Source of the DNA: Hormiphora californensis
Lineage: Eukaryota; Ctenophora; Tentaculata; Cydippida; Pleurobrachiidae
Length of the DNA stretch: 64,000 bases
Assembly (NCBI GenBank): GCA_020137815.1
Contig: CM035351.1
Coordinates: 3,373,409 to 3,437,408, forward strand
Direction: 5' to 3'
Part shown: piece by piece, positions 1 through 14,811 of the stretch
Position numbering within the stretch: position 1 is the stretch's first letter
Layout of the letters: each line of letters opens with the position of its first letter
Position numbers and translations under genes: made by a program
Notes under the pieces: model-generated
Told to the model about the DNA's origin: nothing
The model's database searches: none
What the model saw: the letters and a program-made list of their open reading frames with translations, nothing else

Positions 1-221
1 AAAAATTAAAAAATAACATTTCCCCATCACAGTAACACTAAATAAAGGCAAAAGCCGGATGACCACAAACACACTCGATCAGGAACTATCGACTCTCCCT
101 ATAATTAGAGAGTAATTAACACATAATTAGATCAGGATATTTTACTGTAATTTAGGGCACAATTAGAACACGTGCGAGGGGTATGTTACTTTTGGCTTGA
201 GCCCGAGAACCATCTCTTCTT

Positions 222-227
222 TTTATT
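222..227 (-). promoter_or_regulatory. Candidate polyadenylation signal of the Rab35 gene
   Basis: AATAAA on the minus strand, about 73 bases past the stop codon of the Rab35-type gene. Position and sequence fit a poly(A) signal; nothing else supports it. Confidence 0.45.
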
Positions 228-299
228 ACAAAAGCACCTAAATGTCACATTTCACAAACACACAGACACACAAACAATAAATGTTTTTTTAACGAATTA

Positions 300-4458
<4,159 letters not shown>

Positions 4459-4985
4459 CTTAATATCTCTTTCACATCATCATCATTAGGGCTAGCAAAG
4501 AAATACGTTTGAGAATTATTATTATTTATGTCCCTTTTTAAAACAAGCATGGTGGTGGTCAGCGGCGTGACTCGGGAGGTCGCACGAGGCAATAGCATTT
4601 GTACAAAATCGGAAATCCACTTTGATTTTGCAGTTTAATGGAAAATTAAGGACTCATTTAGATTGACAGTAGGCGGTCAGTGGTGACGTTAATATCGTGA
4701 AATATCGGTCAAACTTTGACTTACCAAAAGGTAAAAGCCAAGCATTTGTTTAATACTTCTCCTTCACGTTCCCTTACGCAACAGCAAAACAATAAAAGTA
4801 GGAAGACTTGGAGTCCTGAATAGAGAGCCTCGTCCCTCCAGGAGACTCCAAGGACCAGGACCCAGGTGCCACACAGGAGCGTCTCATGCGTGGAATATGA
4901 ATATGAATATGAACTTCACAATTTATATCGAGTCAATATAAGAAAATATATGACTCTCCCGCTCTTACACTATACGTATAAAATA

Positions 4986-5906
4986 TTAGGTCATTCCATA
5001 AAGAATTTCGTGTCCCGATATCTTAGGACCTATTAGAGATAGAGACTTCTACCTAGTTTTAACTTGTTCAGTGGACGATTCTCTACCTGGAAACATGTTT
5101 GGAATAGTATACGACCATTTGAAGTGCTCGAAAATTGGTGCTATGACACCGGAAGTCGTGCTGCCGCTGCACGGGGTTCCCAGAGTTTTTCAAACGCCGC
5201 TGGAACAGAGCCGGTACACATTTTTTACTTTCTACAGTGCTCAATCGATAGCCCATCGTCTAAGGATGAGATATATATGTGATTTGGGTCTCGACGCGTT
5301 GCCTAAAAACCTCTAGGACAGTAAATGTAACATCAAAAATCGAAAAAGTGCAAAATCTGACCTCAATTTTCGGCCTGTTTTGGGGGTATCTTCGAAAACG
5401 TCAATTAGTCACTTTTATATGTTGACAAATCGAATAATTGGCTTCACTATGGCATAGAACTTACTTAGAACTATCTTTTACTGCAAAGTTTTTGATTATA
5501 AGCCACTCCTATAAAACGTAAAGGGACCCGGAAGTGAAGTTTTCCAATTTTTACCAAAAATTTTTGGAGGCCCATTGCTCAGCCGCGAATAAAGCTAGGA
5601 TCTTCTAATACGTCTTAAACGAAAGAGAATTGTCTAATGAACAAGCTTGATGCAATAAAACATCCCACAGATGCAATATTTAAGAAGTACAGCAGTTTCA
5701 GTACTATGCGCGTTTTTCCCGTGCAGCGGCAATTTGAGTTCAATTTTTTCCGGGTTCGCCGAGAGCCACGCCTGATCAAAAATTTCAAAATAACTACTGT
5801 TGTGAGTAGTCAAGAGCTCAATTAACAAGCTAGAAAAGGGTCTATGTGAACATCTTGAGTACTTTCGAAAATATCGGGACACGAAATTCTTTATGGAACG
5901 ACCTAA
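4986..5906. mobile_element. Mariner-like non-autonomous element, 921 bp
   Basis: Terminal inverted repeats of about 38 bases start TTAGGTCATTCCATAAAG and end as its mirror image; TA lies just outside both ends, as expected for Tc1/mariner insertions. The interior shows short open frames only, none recognisable as a DDE transposase. Length and termini resemble the element at 60165-61088, which begins TTAGCTTGTCCCATAAA, so the two are probably distant members of one family. Confidence 0.7.
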
Positions 5907-6133
5907 TATAGTTAAAAATTAAGTACATTAATATACGCTTCCAGGCCGAGGCTAATAGCACAACAGCAGTTACCTAAAGCGGGACAAACACACACAGACG
6001 AACCAATGAGACTGGTAACAATGAGCTGAGAGCCAAACGGACAGATAGATTTAACCAGATTTAATAAATTACTAAAATCAAATAGAAAAAGGCGAATAAG
6101 TTAGTTAAAAATACGGTAGTTACAAAACACCAC

Positions 6134-6204
<71 letters not shown>

Positions 6205-6245
6205 ATACACACACTCACTCACACACACACACACACACACACACA
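6134..6245. repeat. CA microsatellite
   Basis: Long CA dinucleotide array with a few CT and TA interruptions, followed by diverging CACACT units to about 6290. An A20 run follows at 6361-6380. Confidence 0.95.
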
Positions 6246-6445
6246 ACTCACACTCAAACTCACACTCACTCTCACACTTACACTTATACCCCAACACCCA
6301 AAAAATAAAGATAAAGACATACACAAAACACAAATAAGTTAAGTTAAATAAGTTAATTTAAAAAAAAAAAAAAAAAAAAATTGTCATCACACAAGAGAAC
6401 ACAAAGGTGCACACACAAACGGACACAGCATACCTAGACTACTTG

Positions 6446-6697
6446 ATTCTACACCTGCCACTTGTAATACGTTTCTCGATTGTTACTCTTGTTAATTTGG
6501 TCTGGAAATGGCATATCATTTCCCCTTTCTAACTCTACTAATTCACTTTATTCACTTCTCAATCCCTTCTGAATGCTCCCCCAGCAGTCCCCCAGCAGTC
6601 CCTAGCAATTATCAGAGTGATTACGTCTCGTTGTGTTGTCCCGTCCCCTCTCTTCAGATAAAATCTCACACTTAGCACTCTTCTCTATTCTCTCCCT
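6446..6697. repeat. 252-bp direct repeat, copy 1
   Basis: Begins ATTCTACACCTGCCACTTG and ends TCTCTATTCTCTCCCT; an apparently identical copy lies 438 bases downstream at 6884-7135. No long open frame is shared between the copies. It could be a recent tandem duplication of a 438-base unit truncated at its end, or two ends of a short element; the sequence alone does not decide. Confidence 0.85.
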
Positions 6698-6883
6698 GTT
6701 TCATTCCCATGGCAACGCCTCCATATGTATCGATCATGTCTTTGGAGATATTACACCACCAGCAGCCACTGTGTGGCGCGCATTTCCGCTTCAAATGCGC
6801 GGCTCAAACAGCTCTGAATCATCAAATGCAATCCCTGGTTTGATAAAGGAGCACACTGCAGTAATCTGGTGCATAACAACTTC

Positions 6884-7135
6884 ATTCTACACCTGCCACT
6901 TGTAATACGTTTCTCGATTGTTACTCTTGTTAATTTGGTCTGGAAATGGCATATCATTTCCCCTTTCTAACTCTACTAATTCACTTTATTCACTTCTCAA
7001 TCCCTTCTGAATGCTCCCCCAGCAGTCCCCCAGCAGTCCCTAGCAATTATCAGAGTGATTACGTCTCGTTGTGTTGTCCCGTCCCCTCTCTTCAGATAAA
7101 ATCTCACACTTAGCACTCTTCTCTATTCTCTCCCT
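6884..7135. repeat. 252-bp direct repeat, copy 2
   Basis: Second copy of the repeat at 6446-6697. It is followed at 7136-7200 by a C-rich tract (CACCCC and CACCTCC units) that is absent after copy 1. Confidence 0.85.
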
Positions 7136-8278
7136 ACCTCCCACCCCCTCCACCCCGCCCCCTCCACCCCCGCCCCACCTCCCCCACCCCTGCCCTTCCC
7201 AATTTAGAGCACTTTGTTACACAGGCCACTACAGCGACAATCCTTGTGTTTTGGTGCACTAAGTCGCTTATCGCGTGTAACAGTTATCACTGGTCTTATC
7301 TATATTATCCGACTTGTCTTCTACAACATTTTACACTCTACGTTGGTACTGCCCCACGCCTTATTTGTGTTCGATCGTCTTTTATCTTTACCTGTAATTG
7401 AAAGGAATACACCTCTCACCTCATCACCAACAACATCACGGTATCAATCATACATCAAATACTGTAAGTTCATCTGTCTGTATTGACTGTTCATTCATTG
7501 TGTACAATTGATAATGTTACCGGATTTAACCTTACCAACCAATTATTTAATTAGAGCTACTATAGACAGACTACCCCAGACCCAAGCTTGAGAAGTGTCC
7601 ACTCGACGGACCGTCGTCGTAACAAACAAACGAACAGGCTTACTTGCACAGCCACCCAAGCTTGAAAATCTGCCCCCTAACTTGTCATGTTGCTTATTCG
7701 CAAGATAACTGCAAATGTCCTCACGGGGCGGAGATGCGAAGAGTGCAACCGACCTTTAACCGTGGGGGCTGCGTAAGTGTCTGGCAAGTACAATGACTGA
7801 CTGACATTAAGAATGCCATGATATTAACTGACCACAACACGATGACAGACGCTATGACGAGGTTGCAATGTCGTTCTGCCCTAACGGGCAGAGTTTGGCA
7901 CGCTATAACCTATCTGTACCACCACCACCACCACCTAGACTACTTGGAAACAGTAAATCATGTTTAGCACACATCGTTAACATATAAATAGTAAGATTGT
8001 CATTGATAAACACGTACTTATCATCACTTACGAAGTGTTCATTTACAGTCTACAGGAATAACTGCACTTTCAGCCGTTTTCGTAACGGTACACATTTCTT
8101 GTAACTGTTTTCTCCTGGCCCATACTCGGCCAATTCTCCACTACCCTCAGACTCTACCCCATATCTCGGTTGCCAAGATCCTACTAACCCATACACCCAC
8201 CACACACAAACGAACAAGAATAATCACTCAAAAAACCCTAGCTCTGAACAAATATGTGAAGGACATCTCTCCTAACTC
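7136..8278. other. Intergenic stretch without a supported gene
   Basis: C-rich tract, then unique AT-rich sequence. I see no exon with good splice signals and recognisable protein similarity on either strand. A short CCACCACCACCACC run occurs near 7920. Confidence 0.5.
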
Positions 8279-9000
8279 AGGATGGTGGTGAAATAGGACG
8301 GATGATGGAGGATAGGAACAGGATGATGGAGGATAGGATGGATGGTGAAGGATGGATGGTGGAGGATAGGAAAGATGGTGGGGGATTGGACGGATGATGG
8401 AGGATGGGACATATGGTGGAGGATAGGACGGGTGGTGGAAAACGGGACGGATGATAGAGGATAGGACGGATGGTCGAGGATAGGACGAATGGTGGAGGAT
8501 GGGACAGATGGTGGAGGAGGAGGATAGGACGGATGGTGGAGGATAGGACGGATGGTGGAGGATACTGGATAGGACGAATGGTGGTCGGTGGAGGGTAGGA
8601 CAGATGGTGGAGGAGAGGGCGAAAGTGGAGGATATGACGGATAGTGGAGGATAGGATGGATGGTGGAGGATAGGATGGATGGTGGAGGATAGGACGGATG
8701 GTGGAGGATAGGACAGATGGTGGAGGATAGGACAGATAGTGGAGGATGTTACAGATGGTGGAGGATAGGACAAAAGTTAGAGGATAGGATGAAATGTGGA
8801 GGATAGGACGGATGGTGGAGGATAGAGCATATGGTGGAGGATAGGACGAATGGTGGAGGATAGGACGGATGGTGGAGGATAGGACGGATGGTGGAGGATA
8901 GGACAGATGGTGGAGGATAGGACAGATGGTGGAGGATAGGACGGATGGTGGAGGATAGGATGGATGGTGGAGGATATGATGGGTGGTGGAGGATAGGATT
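8279..9000. repeat. 19-bp minisatellite, about 38 units
   Basis: Tandem array of GGATGGTGGAGGATAGGAC and close variants over about 720 bases. Because 19 is not a multiple of 3, the array reads as a repeating Pro/Ser/His-rich peptide on the minus strand; the 181- and 87-residue open frames there are repeat artefacts. It stops about 95 bases from the stop codon of the LINE at 9095-11837. Confidence 0.95.
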
Positions 9001-9094
9001 TAGGAAAGGATTCTGAGGTCAGAGGAAATCGAAAGGTCATTCAGGTTACGATCATACCATGTATATGACGTGTATGGTATCATAGGATCAGAAG

Positions 9095-10657
9095 TCAGCC
9101 ATAGGCAATGTTGAACAGATGAGTCTTCAGTGATTTCTTGAATGTTGATACAGACTCCGATTTCCTGATTAATTTTGGAAGTCTGTTCCAGAGTTTTGGT
9201 GCAGCAATGCTAAATGCTTTCTCAGTAACCTTGTACTTGCAGTGGTACTCCTCTAACCTTGTGTCGTCTTCATCTACTCTGAGTTTCTTGGACTTTGCCT
9301 GCCTCTTCTGGATCATCTCAGTGATGTAGCATGGAGATTTACCATTTAGTGCATTGTATACCATTAGGCACATTTTGTACTCGATGCGTTGGTTGATTGG
9401 AAGGAAGTGGGATTTCTTTCTCAATTCGGTTACACCTCTTCTGCTGCGCTGACCGTATATAAATCGTATGGCCCTGTTTTGGAGTACTTGGAGACGTTTT
9501 ATATCAGATTCCTTCGAACCAAGGAGTAGGGCATTACAGTAATCGATCCTGGAGTGTATCAGGGTATTGACAAGAAGAGTCTTCTGATTCTTGTTAAGCT
9601 TGCTAGCTATCCTCCACATGTTTATTAACTGTAGGTTGCCCATCTGGACTATCCGTGTTACATGCTTGGTCATGTTTAGCTCTTTATCAAATATTACTCC
9701 CAGGTTCTTGGCTACTTCAGTTACAACTGTATCCTCATCTTCTGTTATGGCTACTGTATCAGGAGCTTCCGATTTATCCCATTTGTTTTTAAGTATCATG
9801 ACCTCCGTCTTGTTAGGATTCAACTTAAGAAGATTTTGAGCCATCCATAGTCTAATATGGGCAACACACTTTTGTACCTGGCTCATAGCTGAAAGTAGGT
9901 TTTGAGGCACAAAAGATATAGAGAGCTGTGTATCATCTGCGTACATATGTATCTTTAGATTGTACAGCTGAGCAATCTTCTCTAGGTCATGGGTGTAGAG
10001 TATGAAGAGAAGGGGCCCCAATATCGATCCTTGAGGGACTCCGATTTTGATGGTCGTGGCGGCAGATTCGTTCGGTCCAATCTTCACTATCGCAGTTCTA
10101 TCATTCAAATAAGACTCTATCCATTTGAGAACTCTGCCAGTGATTCCATAGTCTTGTTGTAGACGTTGAATGAGCTTAGAGTGAGATATAGTGTCAAAAG
10201 CTGCCGATAGATCGAGCAGCACAAGGATCACTTTTGTTTTCTTGTCCATCTGTATTAGAGTGTCGTTTACGATCTTCAATGTTGCAGTCTCACAGCTATG
10301 ATGTGAGCGGTACGCAGACTGAACCTTGCTAAATAGACCATTGCTCTCAATGTGCTCAGTGAGTTGATCGGCAACACATTTTTCTAGGATCTTGGACACA
10401 AAGGAGAGATTAGAGATCGGTCTGTAGCTGCTGAGCTCGTCTGGGTCAAATTCTTTGATTTTCAAGGAGGGTCGGATAACAGCGGATTTTAAGTTGACTG
10501 GAACCACTCCGTCCGATAGACTACCGTTCACAATCTTAGAGATAATGGGGACGAGTTCTGTCAGAGAACCACCTACCATGGTGGATGGAATAGGGTCGAG
10601 AGGACAGTGTTTCTTGTTCATGCTCCGAACAGTTGATACAAGTTCAGCGTCAGACAC
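9095..10657 (-). CDS. Reverse transcriptase part of LINE ORF2
   Basis: 520 codons open. Hallmarks in order: SSYRPISNLSFVSKILE, VLLDLSAAFDTISHSKL (catalytic Asp), GVPQGSILGPLLFILY, and the catalytic box MYADDTQL. After the palm come the thumb and a C-terminal segment with FSIAAPKLWNRLP, typical of CR1/L2/Jockey-like elements. Reading continues upstream of the first Met in the same frame through the linker to 10771, so the annotated start is not a real start; this is the second half of one ORF2 polyprotein. It would reverse-transcribe the element's RNA at the nicked target. Confidence 0.9.
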   Translation of the reverse strand: MSDAELVSTVRSMNKKHCPLDPIPSTMVGGSLTELVPIISKIVNGSLSDGVVPVNLKSAVIRPSLKIKEFDPDELSSYRPISNLSFVSKILEKCVADQLTEHIESNGLFSKVQSAYRSHHSCETATLKIVNDTLIQMDKKTKVILVLLDLSAAFDTISHSKLIQRLQQDYGITGRVLKWIESYLNDRTAIVKIGPNESAATTIKIGVPQGSILGPLLFILYTHDLEKIAQLYNLKIHMYADDTQLSISFVPQNLLSAMSQVQKCVAHIRLWMAQNLLKLNPNKTEVMILKNKWDKSEAPDTVAITEDEDTVVTEVAKNLGVIFDKELNMTKHVTRIVQMGNLQLINMWRIASKLNKNQKTLLVNTLIHSRIDYCNALLLGSKESDIKRLQVLQNRAIRFIYGQRSRRGVTELRKKSHFLPINQRIEYKMCLMVYNALNGKSPCYITEMIQKRQAKSKKLRVDEDDTRLEEYHCKYKVTEKAFSIAAPKLWNRLPKLIRKSESVSTFKKSLKTHLFNIAYG

Positions 10658-10754
10658 TGTCCTAAACTTGGAGAGTACCGGGCAGTTATGAGCAGATAGT
10701 TCATGGGGAATAGTCGGTAGATCAGCTGAGTAAGCAGGGTCCTCTTTAATTGTC

Positions 10755-11837
10755 TCATATATCTTCTCGATTTTTTGATTTAAAGTAGTCCATCATCTTC
10801 TCTGGAAGCTTCTCAGGCTCGTCTGTGGTTGGTAACTGCTTCGGAACTTTCTCCTTGCCAAGAAGATAGTTAAGGATCTGATAGGTAGCCGCAGGATTAC
10901 CTTCAGCCGCTTCAAGGCGTATTTGGAAGAACATTCTTCTAGCTCGAGTAAAAACAAGCTTGGCAGCACGGATCTCAGTGATAAACTCCTTCTCTGCATC
11001 TAGCACTTTGTCGTGGGGAACGGGTTTGCCTTTGTTTTTCTTTTGTAGGGCTTGTTTAAGGGCTTTTCTGTATCTCCGCTCAGCCTTCCTTCGCCTTCTT
11101 AGGGCATCATAGCACTCTTGATTGAACCACTGTGGTTTATTGGAGAGTTTGATGTCTTTATCCTCAATCGGTGCCAGTTCATCTAGTATCTGTACAAGAG
11201 TAGTGTTATAGAGTTCAACACACTCCTCAACGGTCTTCGGAAGAGGTTGTTTACAGAGTTTAGATTGGAGTATGTAGTTTTTCAGGGTTTCAATCGATAA
11301 TTTCTTCAATGATCGTCCAGTAACTTTCTTAGAGATTGGCTTCCTGTTCGCTGACCCACAATGTAGATGAAAGTCAACGAGAAAGTGGTCTGGAACCTCG
11401 GGGGTCGGGATAACATTCACAGAGCTTACAATAGGGACATCCTTCGTCAATACAAGGTCCAGGGTTCCTCCTAGGATATGGGTGGGTTCCTGAACGTGCT
11501 GGATCCATCCATGGTCTTCCAAGGTTTGCAGGAAACCGTTTGCAAGAGTGCATGTAGGCTTTTCGATGTGTATATTGAAATCCCCGGTTATCATCAGATG
11601 GCCAGACTTCGAAGAGAAAGAGGACAAGAAAGCTTCAAAATCATCCAGAAACTGTATCTGCTTAGGTTGGTTTGGAGGGCGGTAGATTACTGCTATTCTT
11701 GTGAGATCAATACCTGGACCGTAAATAGTGGCTTCAAGAAGCTCAAAGGTTAGGAACTTTTTCTTCAGTTTACATTTCTTTACATTTATTCCATCCCTAT
11801 AAATGAGTGCCATGAGAGTGTGATGGTGACATCTCAT
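10755..11837 (-). CDS. Endonuclease C-terminal part and linker of LINE ORF2
   Basis: Contains MITGDFNIHIE, GTLDLVLTKD and VPDHFLVDFHLHC, the last three conserved blocks of the APE-type endonuclease that nicks target DNA; the first blocks are absent because the copy is truncated near 11837. A basic linker (RRRRKAERRYRKALKQ) follows. The frame ends at 10755 because a run of six A (minus strand, 10771-10776) is one base too long to join the reverse transcriptase frame; the other frame continues without a stop into it. This could be a real inactivating indel or a homopolymer sequencing error. Confidence 0.88.
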   Translation of the reverse strand: MRCHHHTLMALIYRDGINVKKCKLKKKFLTFELLEATIYGPGIDLTRIAVIYRPPNQPKQIQFLDDFEAFLSSFSSKSGHLMITGDFNIHIEKPTCTLANGFLQTLEDHGWIQHVQEPTHILGGTLDLVLTKDVPIVSSVNVIPTPEVPDHFLVDFHLHCGSANRKPISKKVTGRSLKKLSIETLKNYILQSKLCKQPLPKTVEECVELYNTTLVQILDELAPIEDKDIKLSNKPQWFNQECYDALRRRRKAERRYRKALKQALQKKNKGKPVPHDKVLDAEKEFITEIRAAKLVFTRARRMFFQIRLEAAEGNPAATYQILNYLLGKEKVPKQLPTTDEPEKLPEKMMDYFKSKNREDI

Positions 11838-12680
11838 TTGTCTGGTGTCCTCTCACACGGCACACCTCTCATGACTTGTGGGTCGTCACCTGGAGTCTCC
11901 CTGGGGCCTTTGAAGTTTTAACGGATCGCTATCATAAGGTAGTGACGACCGTAGATTTTTAAAATCGGTCAAAACTCCTTTGAGATCGCCGAAAATTCGC
12001 TTTGACACATACCCTTCGGCCTTCGGGGTCTATTTCCTTTAAGCCATACAAATTTAAAACAGAAGGGAAAGAGTTAAGAGAATGGTTGGCCGTTGGCAAA
12101 CGCTGCTGGGATAAGGCAGCGCGGGATAAGGCCAGGGACGCAGCTGGGCCTTCGGCCCAGCGCGTACCTGTGCGTTCAGGGGTCTTGGGCGCTAGCCCGG
12201 GTCAGGGGGCGTGGGGGGTGACACCCTTATCATAAGGCAGCGCTTTTCAAGTGGTTGGTTTGGCATACGTTGCAGGCCCCTTATAATATAAGTTGCGGGG
12301 GTGCGCGCATGAGGGGGCTGCAGCGCATTCCAAGTGGTTGGTTCGTTTTTCCAAAAAAAAAAGCGATCGTGATTTTTATATGGGCGCGATTATAATCTGG
12401 GTGCCTTGCAGCGTGTTTACAGGTGCGCGCTGCCAAAAAAGTACACCTAAAACCACTTAGACCGACTTTTTTCAAACGGCTATAGCCACGCAACCACATG
12501 GCCAATTTGAGTAAACTAAAGGGTAACTGATAGAGAATTGATAGCCCTAACCGATAACCCCATACCAAACCCTAACCCGACCCTAACAACAGCCCTAACC
12601 CGTCGCGCGCGCTAAAATCGATGAATTGTTAGCAATGCAAGGCACCTAGATTTTAACGTTTTCCTTTTTATATTTAAAGT

Positions 12681-12824
12681 CCATTTTTTTTCAACTGTTC
12701 ACCCAAAAACTAAAATTTAATAAAGATTAGAATTTGGGTGGCGCGCGCTACACGTTAACATGTGATAAACGCGCAAAACAATTCCGCGCACGACTTTGGG
12801 GGGTGAACAGTTGAAAAAAAATGG
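12681..12824. repeat. Stem-loop 1 with perfect 24-bp arms
   Basis: Arms 12681-12704 and 12801-12824 are exact reverse complements (CCATTTTTTTTCAACTGTTC plus ACCC). The loop contains CACGTTAACATGTGAT and CGCGCAAAACAATTCCGCGC. The neighbouring stem-loop has nearly the same loop but different arms. Confidence 0.9.
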
Positions 12825-12830
12825 AGTATA

Positions 12831-12987
12831 TTAAAGTCGGATTTTTTGAAGTTGTCACCCCAAAATGACCGCGCATGTGAAATTTATCAATTTTGACGCG
12901 CACACCACACGTTAACATGTGATGTGACGCGCAAAAACATTCCGCGCATGAAAAGGGGGGTGACAACTTCAAAAAATCCGACTTTAA
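12831..12987. repeat. Stem-loop 2 with perfect 31-bp arms
   Basis: Arms 12831-12861 and 12957-12987 are exact reverse complements (TTAAAGTCGGATTTTTTGAA and on to CACCCC). The loop repeats the CACGTTAACATGTGAT and CGCGCAAAAACATTCCGCGC words of stem-loop 1. Confidence 0.9.
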
Positions 12988-13488
12988 ACTTTTTTCAAAA
13001 TTCAGCCAGGATTCTGACGCGCACGTAACGCGCATTTTCGCAATGCAGCGCAGTTATTTGGAGGGAAAAAATCCAAAATAAAAAGTATCGAAAAAAGGTT
13101 ATATTATTTATCAATTTTTTAGTGTGTAGGCGTTTGATTAAGTTATTTTTCTGCACAACCCACACAGGGACCATATGATGACTTGACTCACACCTCACCG
13201 TGTCTAGTGGCTGCTCTGCACCGTTTCACCCCTGAGGTCCCTAGTGGGTTGTGTCATAGGATCGAAAAAAGGTCCAAACCAAACGAAACAAGTTCAGAAA
13301 ACGTTAAACAATCTTCAATCTTCAATCTTCAAAATAATTTGACTGGTCATGTCGAGACATCCACATTATAAACAAACGTTTCAACCTCTCTGAACTCATT
13401 TGGTTTTTCAACTAGAAGTCCGTACCCCGCCTCAGGGCATAGTCCAACAAGGAGTTTCCATGAACACACGAGTACCCCAACAGTTGTT

Positions 13489-14559
13489 GTGGATGGAAAA
13501 AAGTCTTCGTGGGAAATAGTTCGAAGTGGTGTTCCACAGGGGACAGTGCTTGGCCCTCCACTATTTATTCTTTATGTGGCAGATCTCAACTCCGCTGTCC
13601 TTAACTCAACCACGAAAACCCTGGCAGATGATACAAAACTGATTAAAGGGATCCAAACTGAGGATTCTCACACCCAACTACAAGAAGATCTTACGGAGGT
13701 AGGAAGATGGTCAAAAACAAACAACATGAGCCTCAACGAAGATAAATTTGAAGCGCTACATTACACCCTCAACAAAACCTTCCTTCTAAAGCAACTGCCT
13801 TTCGTCGCTGAACTGGAGACGTACTACACACCTGAAGGACTTGAAATCGAACCAAAGGAATGTGTTCGAGATCTAGGGATTCAGTTGTCAAATACCCAAA
13901 TGTCTTGGGAAAACCAAATCGGAAAAATGACCTCTGATGCTAGGCGGATAAGTGCGTGGGTTCTACGGGCGTTTAAGACCAGAGCCAAGAGAACTATGCT
14001 AATTCTCTACAAAAGCCTTGTACGCAGTAAGCTTGAGTACTGCTGTCCACTTTGGGACTCTCCCAAAATCTCCGATATCCAACAAGTTGAGACAATCCAA
14101 AGGAAATTCACAAAGAGGATCCAGTATATGTGCAATTTAAACTATTGGGACCGCCTGAAGAGGCTGGGGATCCTCTCGCTTCAGCGAAGGCGAGAACGCT
14201 ACTCCATCATCATGGTCTGGAAAATGGCCAACGGTGAAGCACCAAACAATATCGGGATCCGCTTTTACCAAAATGATCGTCTCGGACTACGAGCGGAGGT
14301 GCCAACGTGTCCCACTACCACACAGTCGTCGGTGGCCACGAAATTCCACAACTCCTTCGCTTCCAGAGCGACCCGACTATGGAACACTCTCCCAAGTGAT
14401 GTGAACTCAGCCAAAAACCTCCCTGCGTTCAAAGTACTTCTTGGGGAATGGTTGAAGAGGATGCCGGACAGACCCCCGGTACCTGGATATACCAGACAAA
14501 ATAACAACTCAATTCTGGACTGGATACTCCTTGTATCCAGGGAGGGGGAGGCTCTGTGA
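13489..14559 (+). pseudogene. Partial reverse transcriptase of LINE, N-terminus missing
   Basis: 356 codons open. It starts in the palm just before SGVPQGTVLGPPLFILY; the catalytic box reads LADDTK, where FADDTK or YADDTK is expected. The C-terminal domain includes LVRSKLEYCCPLWDSP, IQRKFTKRI, RLKRLGILSLQRRRER and RATRLWNTLPSDV, the usual order in this LINE group. Because fingers and the first catalytic Asp are lost, it cannot be active. Confidence 0.88.
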
Positions 14560-14616
14560 GGAGCTGACACCGGTACAGCATCTGTACGAAGCCATTTACA
14601 AGATTACAAGATTACC
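13489..14616 (+). mobile_element. 5'-truncated LINE fragment, second family
   Basis: Plus-strand 3' half of a CR1/Jockey-like LINE; about 50 bases upstream of 13489 may also belong to it. It ends in ACAAGATTACAAGATTACC at 14597-14615, a short tandem tail of the kind seen at the 3' ends of CR1-type elements. It differs clearly in protein sequence from the LINE at 9095-11837. Confidence 0.85.
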
Positions 14617-14811
14617 CCCTGGTCGGTGGTCTATCAGCAATGCCCCTGAGGTACCCTCCCAGTAAAACCTTGAGTTCATCGATATTCCCGGCGTCCTTGA
14701 CACATTTAGGAAGAGTGTTCCATAGTTTCGCCCCAAGAACCGAAAATGATTTTTCAAACATAGTGGAACGCCATTCACTTGGTATTTGCTATTTTTTAGC
14801 AGTCCCCACAC
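14617..14811 (-). mobile_element. Small antisense 3' LINE fragment
   Basis: Minus-strand reading gives FSVLGAKLWNTLPKCVKDAG and then LKVLLGGYLRGIADRPP, the C-terminal block of the same kind of LINE as the one ending at 14616, with a frame change near its start. The two LINE 3' ends therefore meet tail to tail. Confidence 0.7.

Larger units (their letters stand above)
9095..11837 (-). mobile_element. 5'-truncated CR1/L2-type LINE
   Basis: Minus-strand non-LTR retrotransposon carrying the C-terminal part of an AP-endonuclease domain followed by a reverse transcriptase. The N-terminal endonuclease region and any ORF1 are missing, so the insertion is 5'-truncated, as is usual for LINEs. Coding sequence is otherwise well preserved apart from one frame break at 10771-10776. 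The 3' end runs from the stop codon at 9095 toward the minisatellite. Confidence 0.9.
11838..13440. other. GC-rich intergenic repeats, no gene supported
   Basis: Locally GC-rich, many CGCG words, with near-repeats of GCGC-TTCCAAGTGGTTGGTT around 12240 and 12330 and several CCCTAA-like words at 12540-12600. A 77-codon frame at 12002-12235 has no recognisable similarity and no splice context. Two strong hairpins at 12681-12987 are listed separately. Confidence 0.5.

Noticed and set aside
5064-5316. Frames of 72-81 codons inside the mariner-like element as a transposase relic
   Set aside because: No recognisable DDE/DDD motif or helix-turn-helix; the element is better described as non-autonomous.
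8228-9040. Pro/Ser/His-rich open frames of 181 and 87 codons on the minus strand
   Set aside because: They are translations of the 19-bp minisatellite, which stays open in all phases; no splice or start context.
12540-12600. Telomere-like CCCTAA words
   Set aside because: Only a few irregular copies mixed with other sequence; not a telomeric array.
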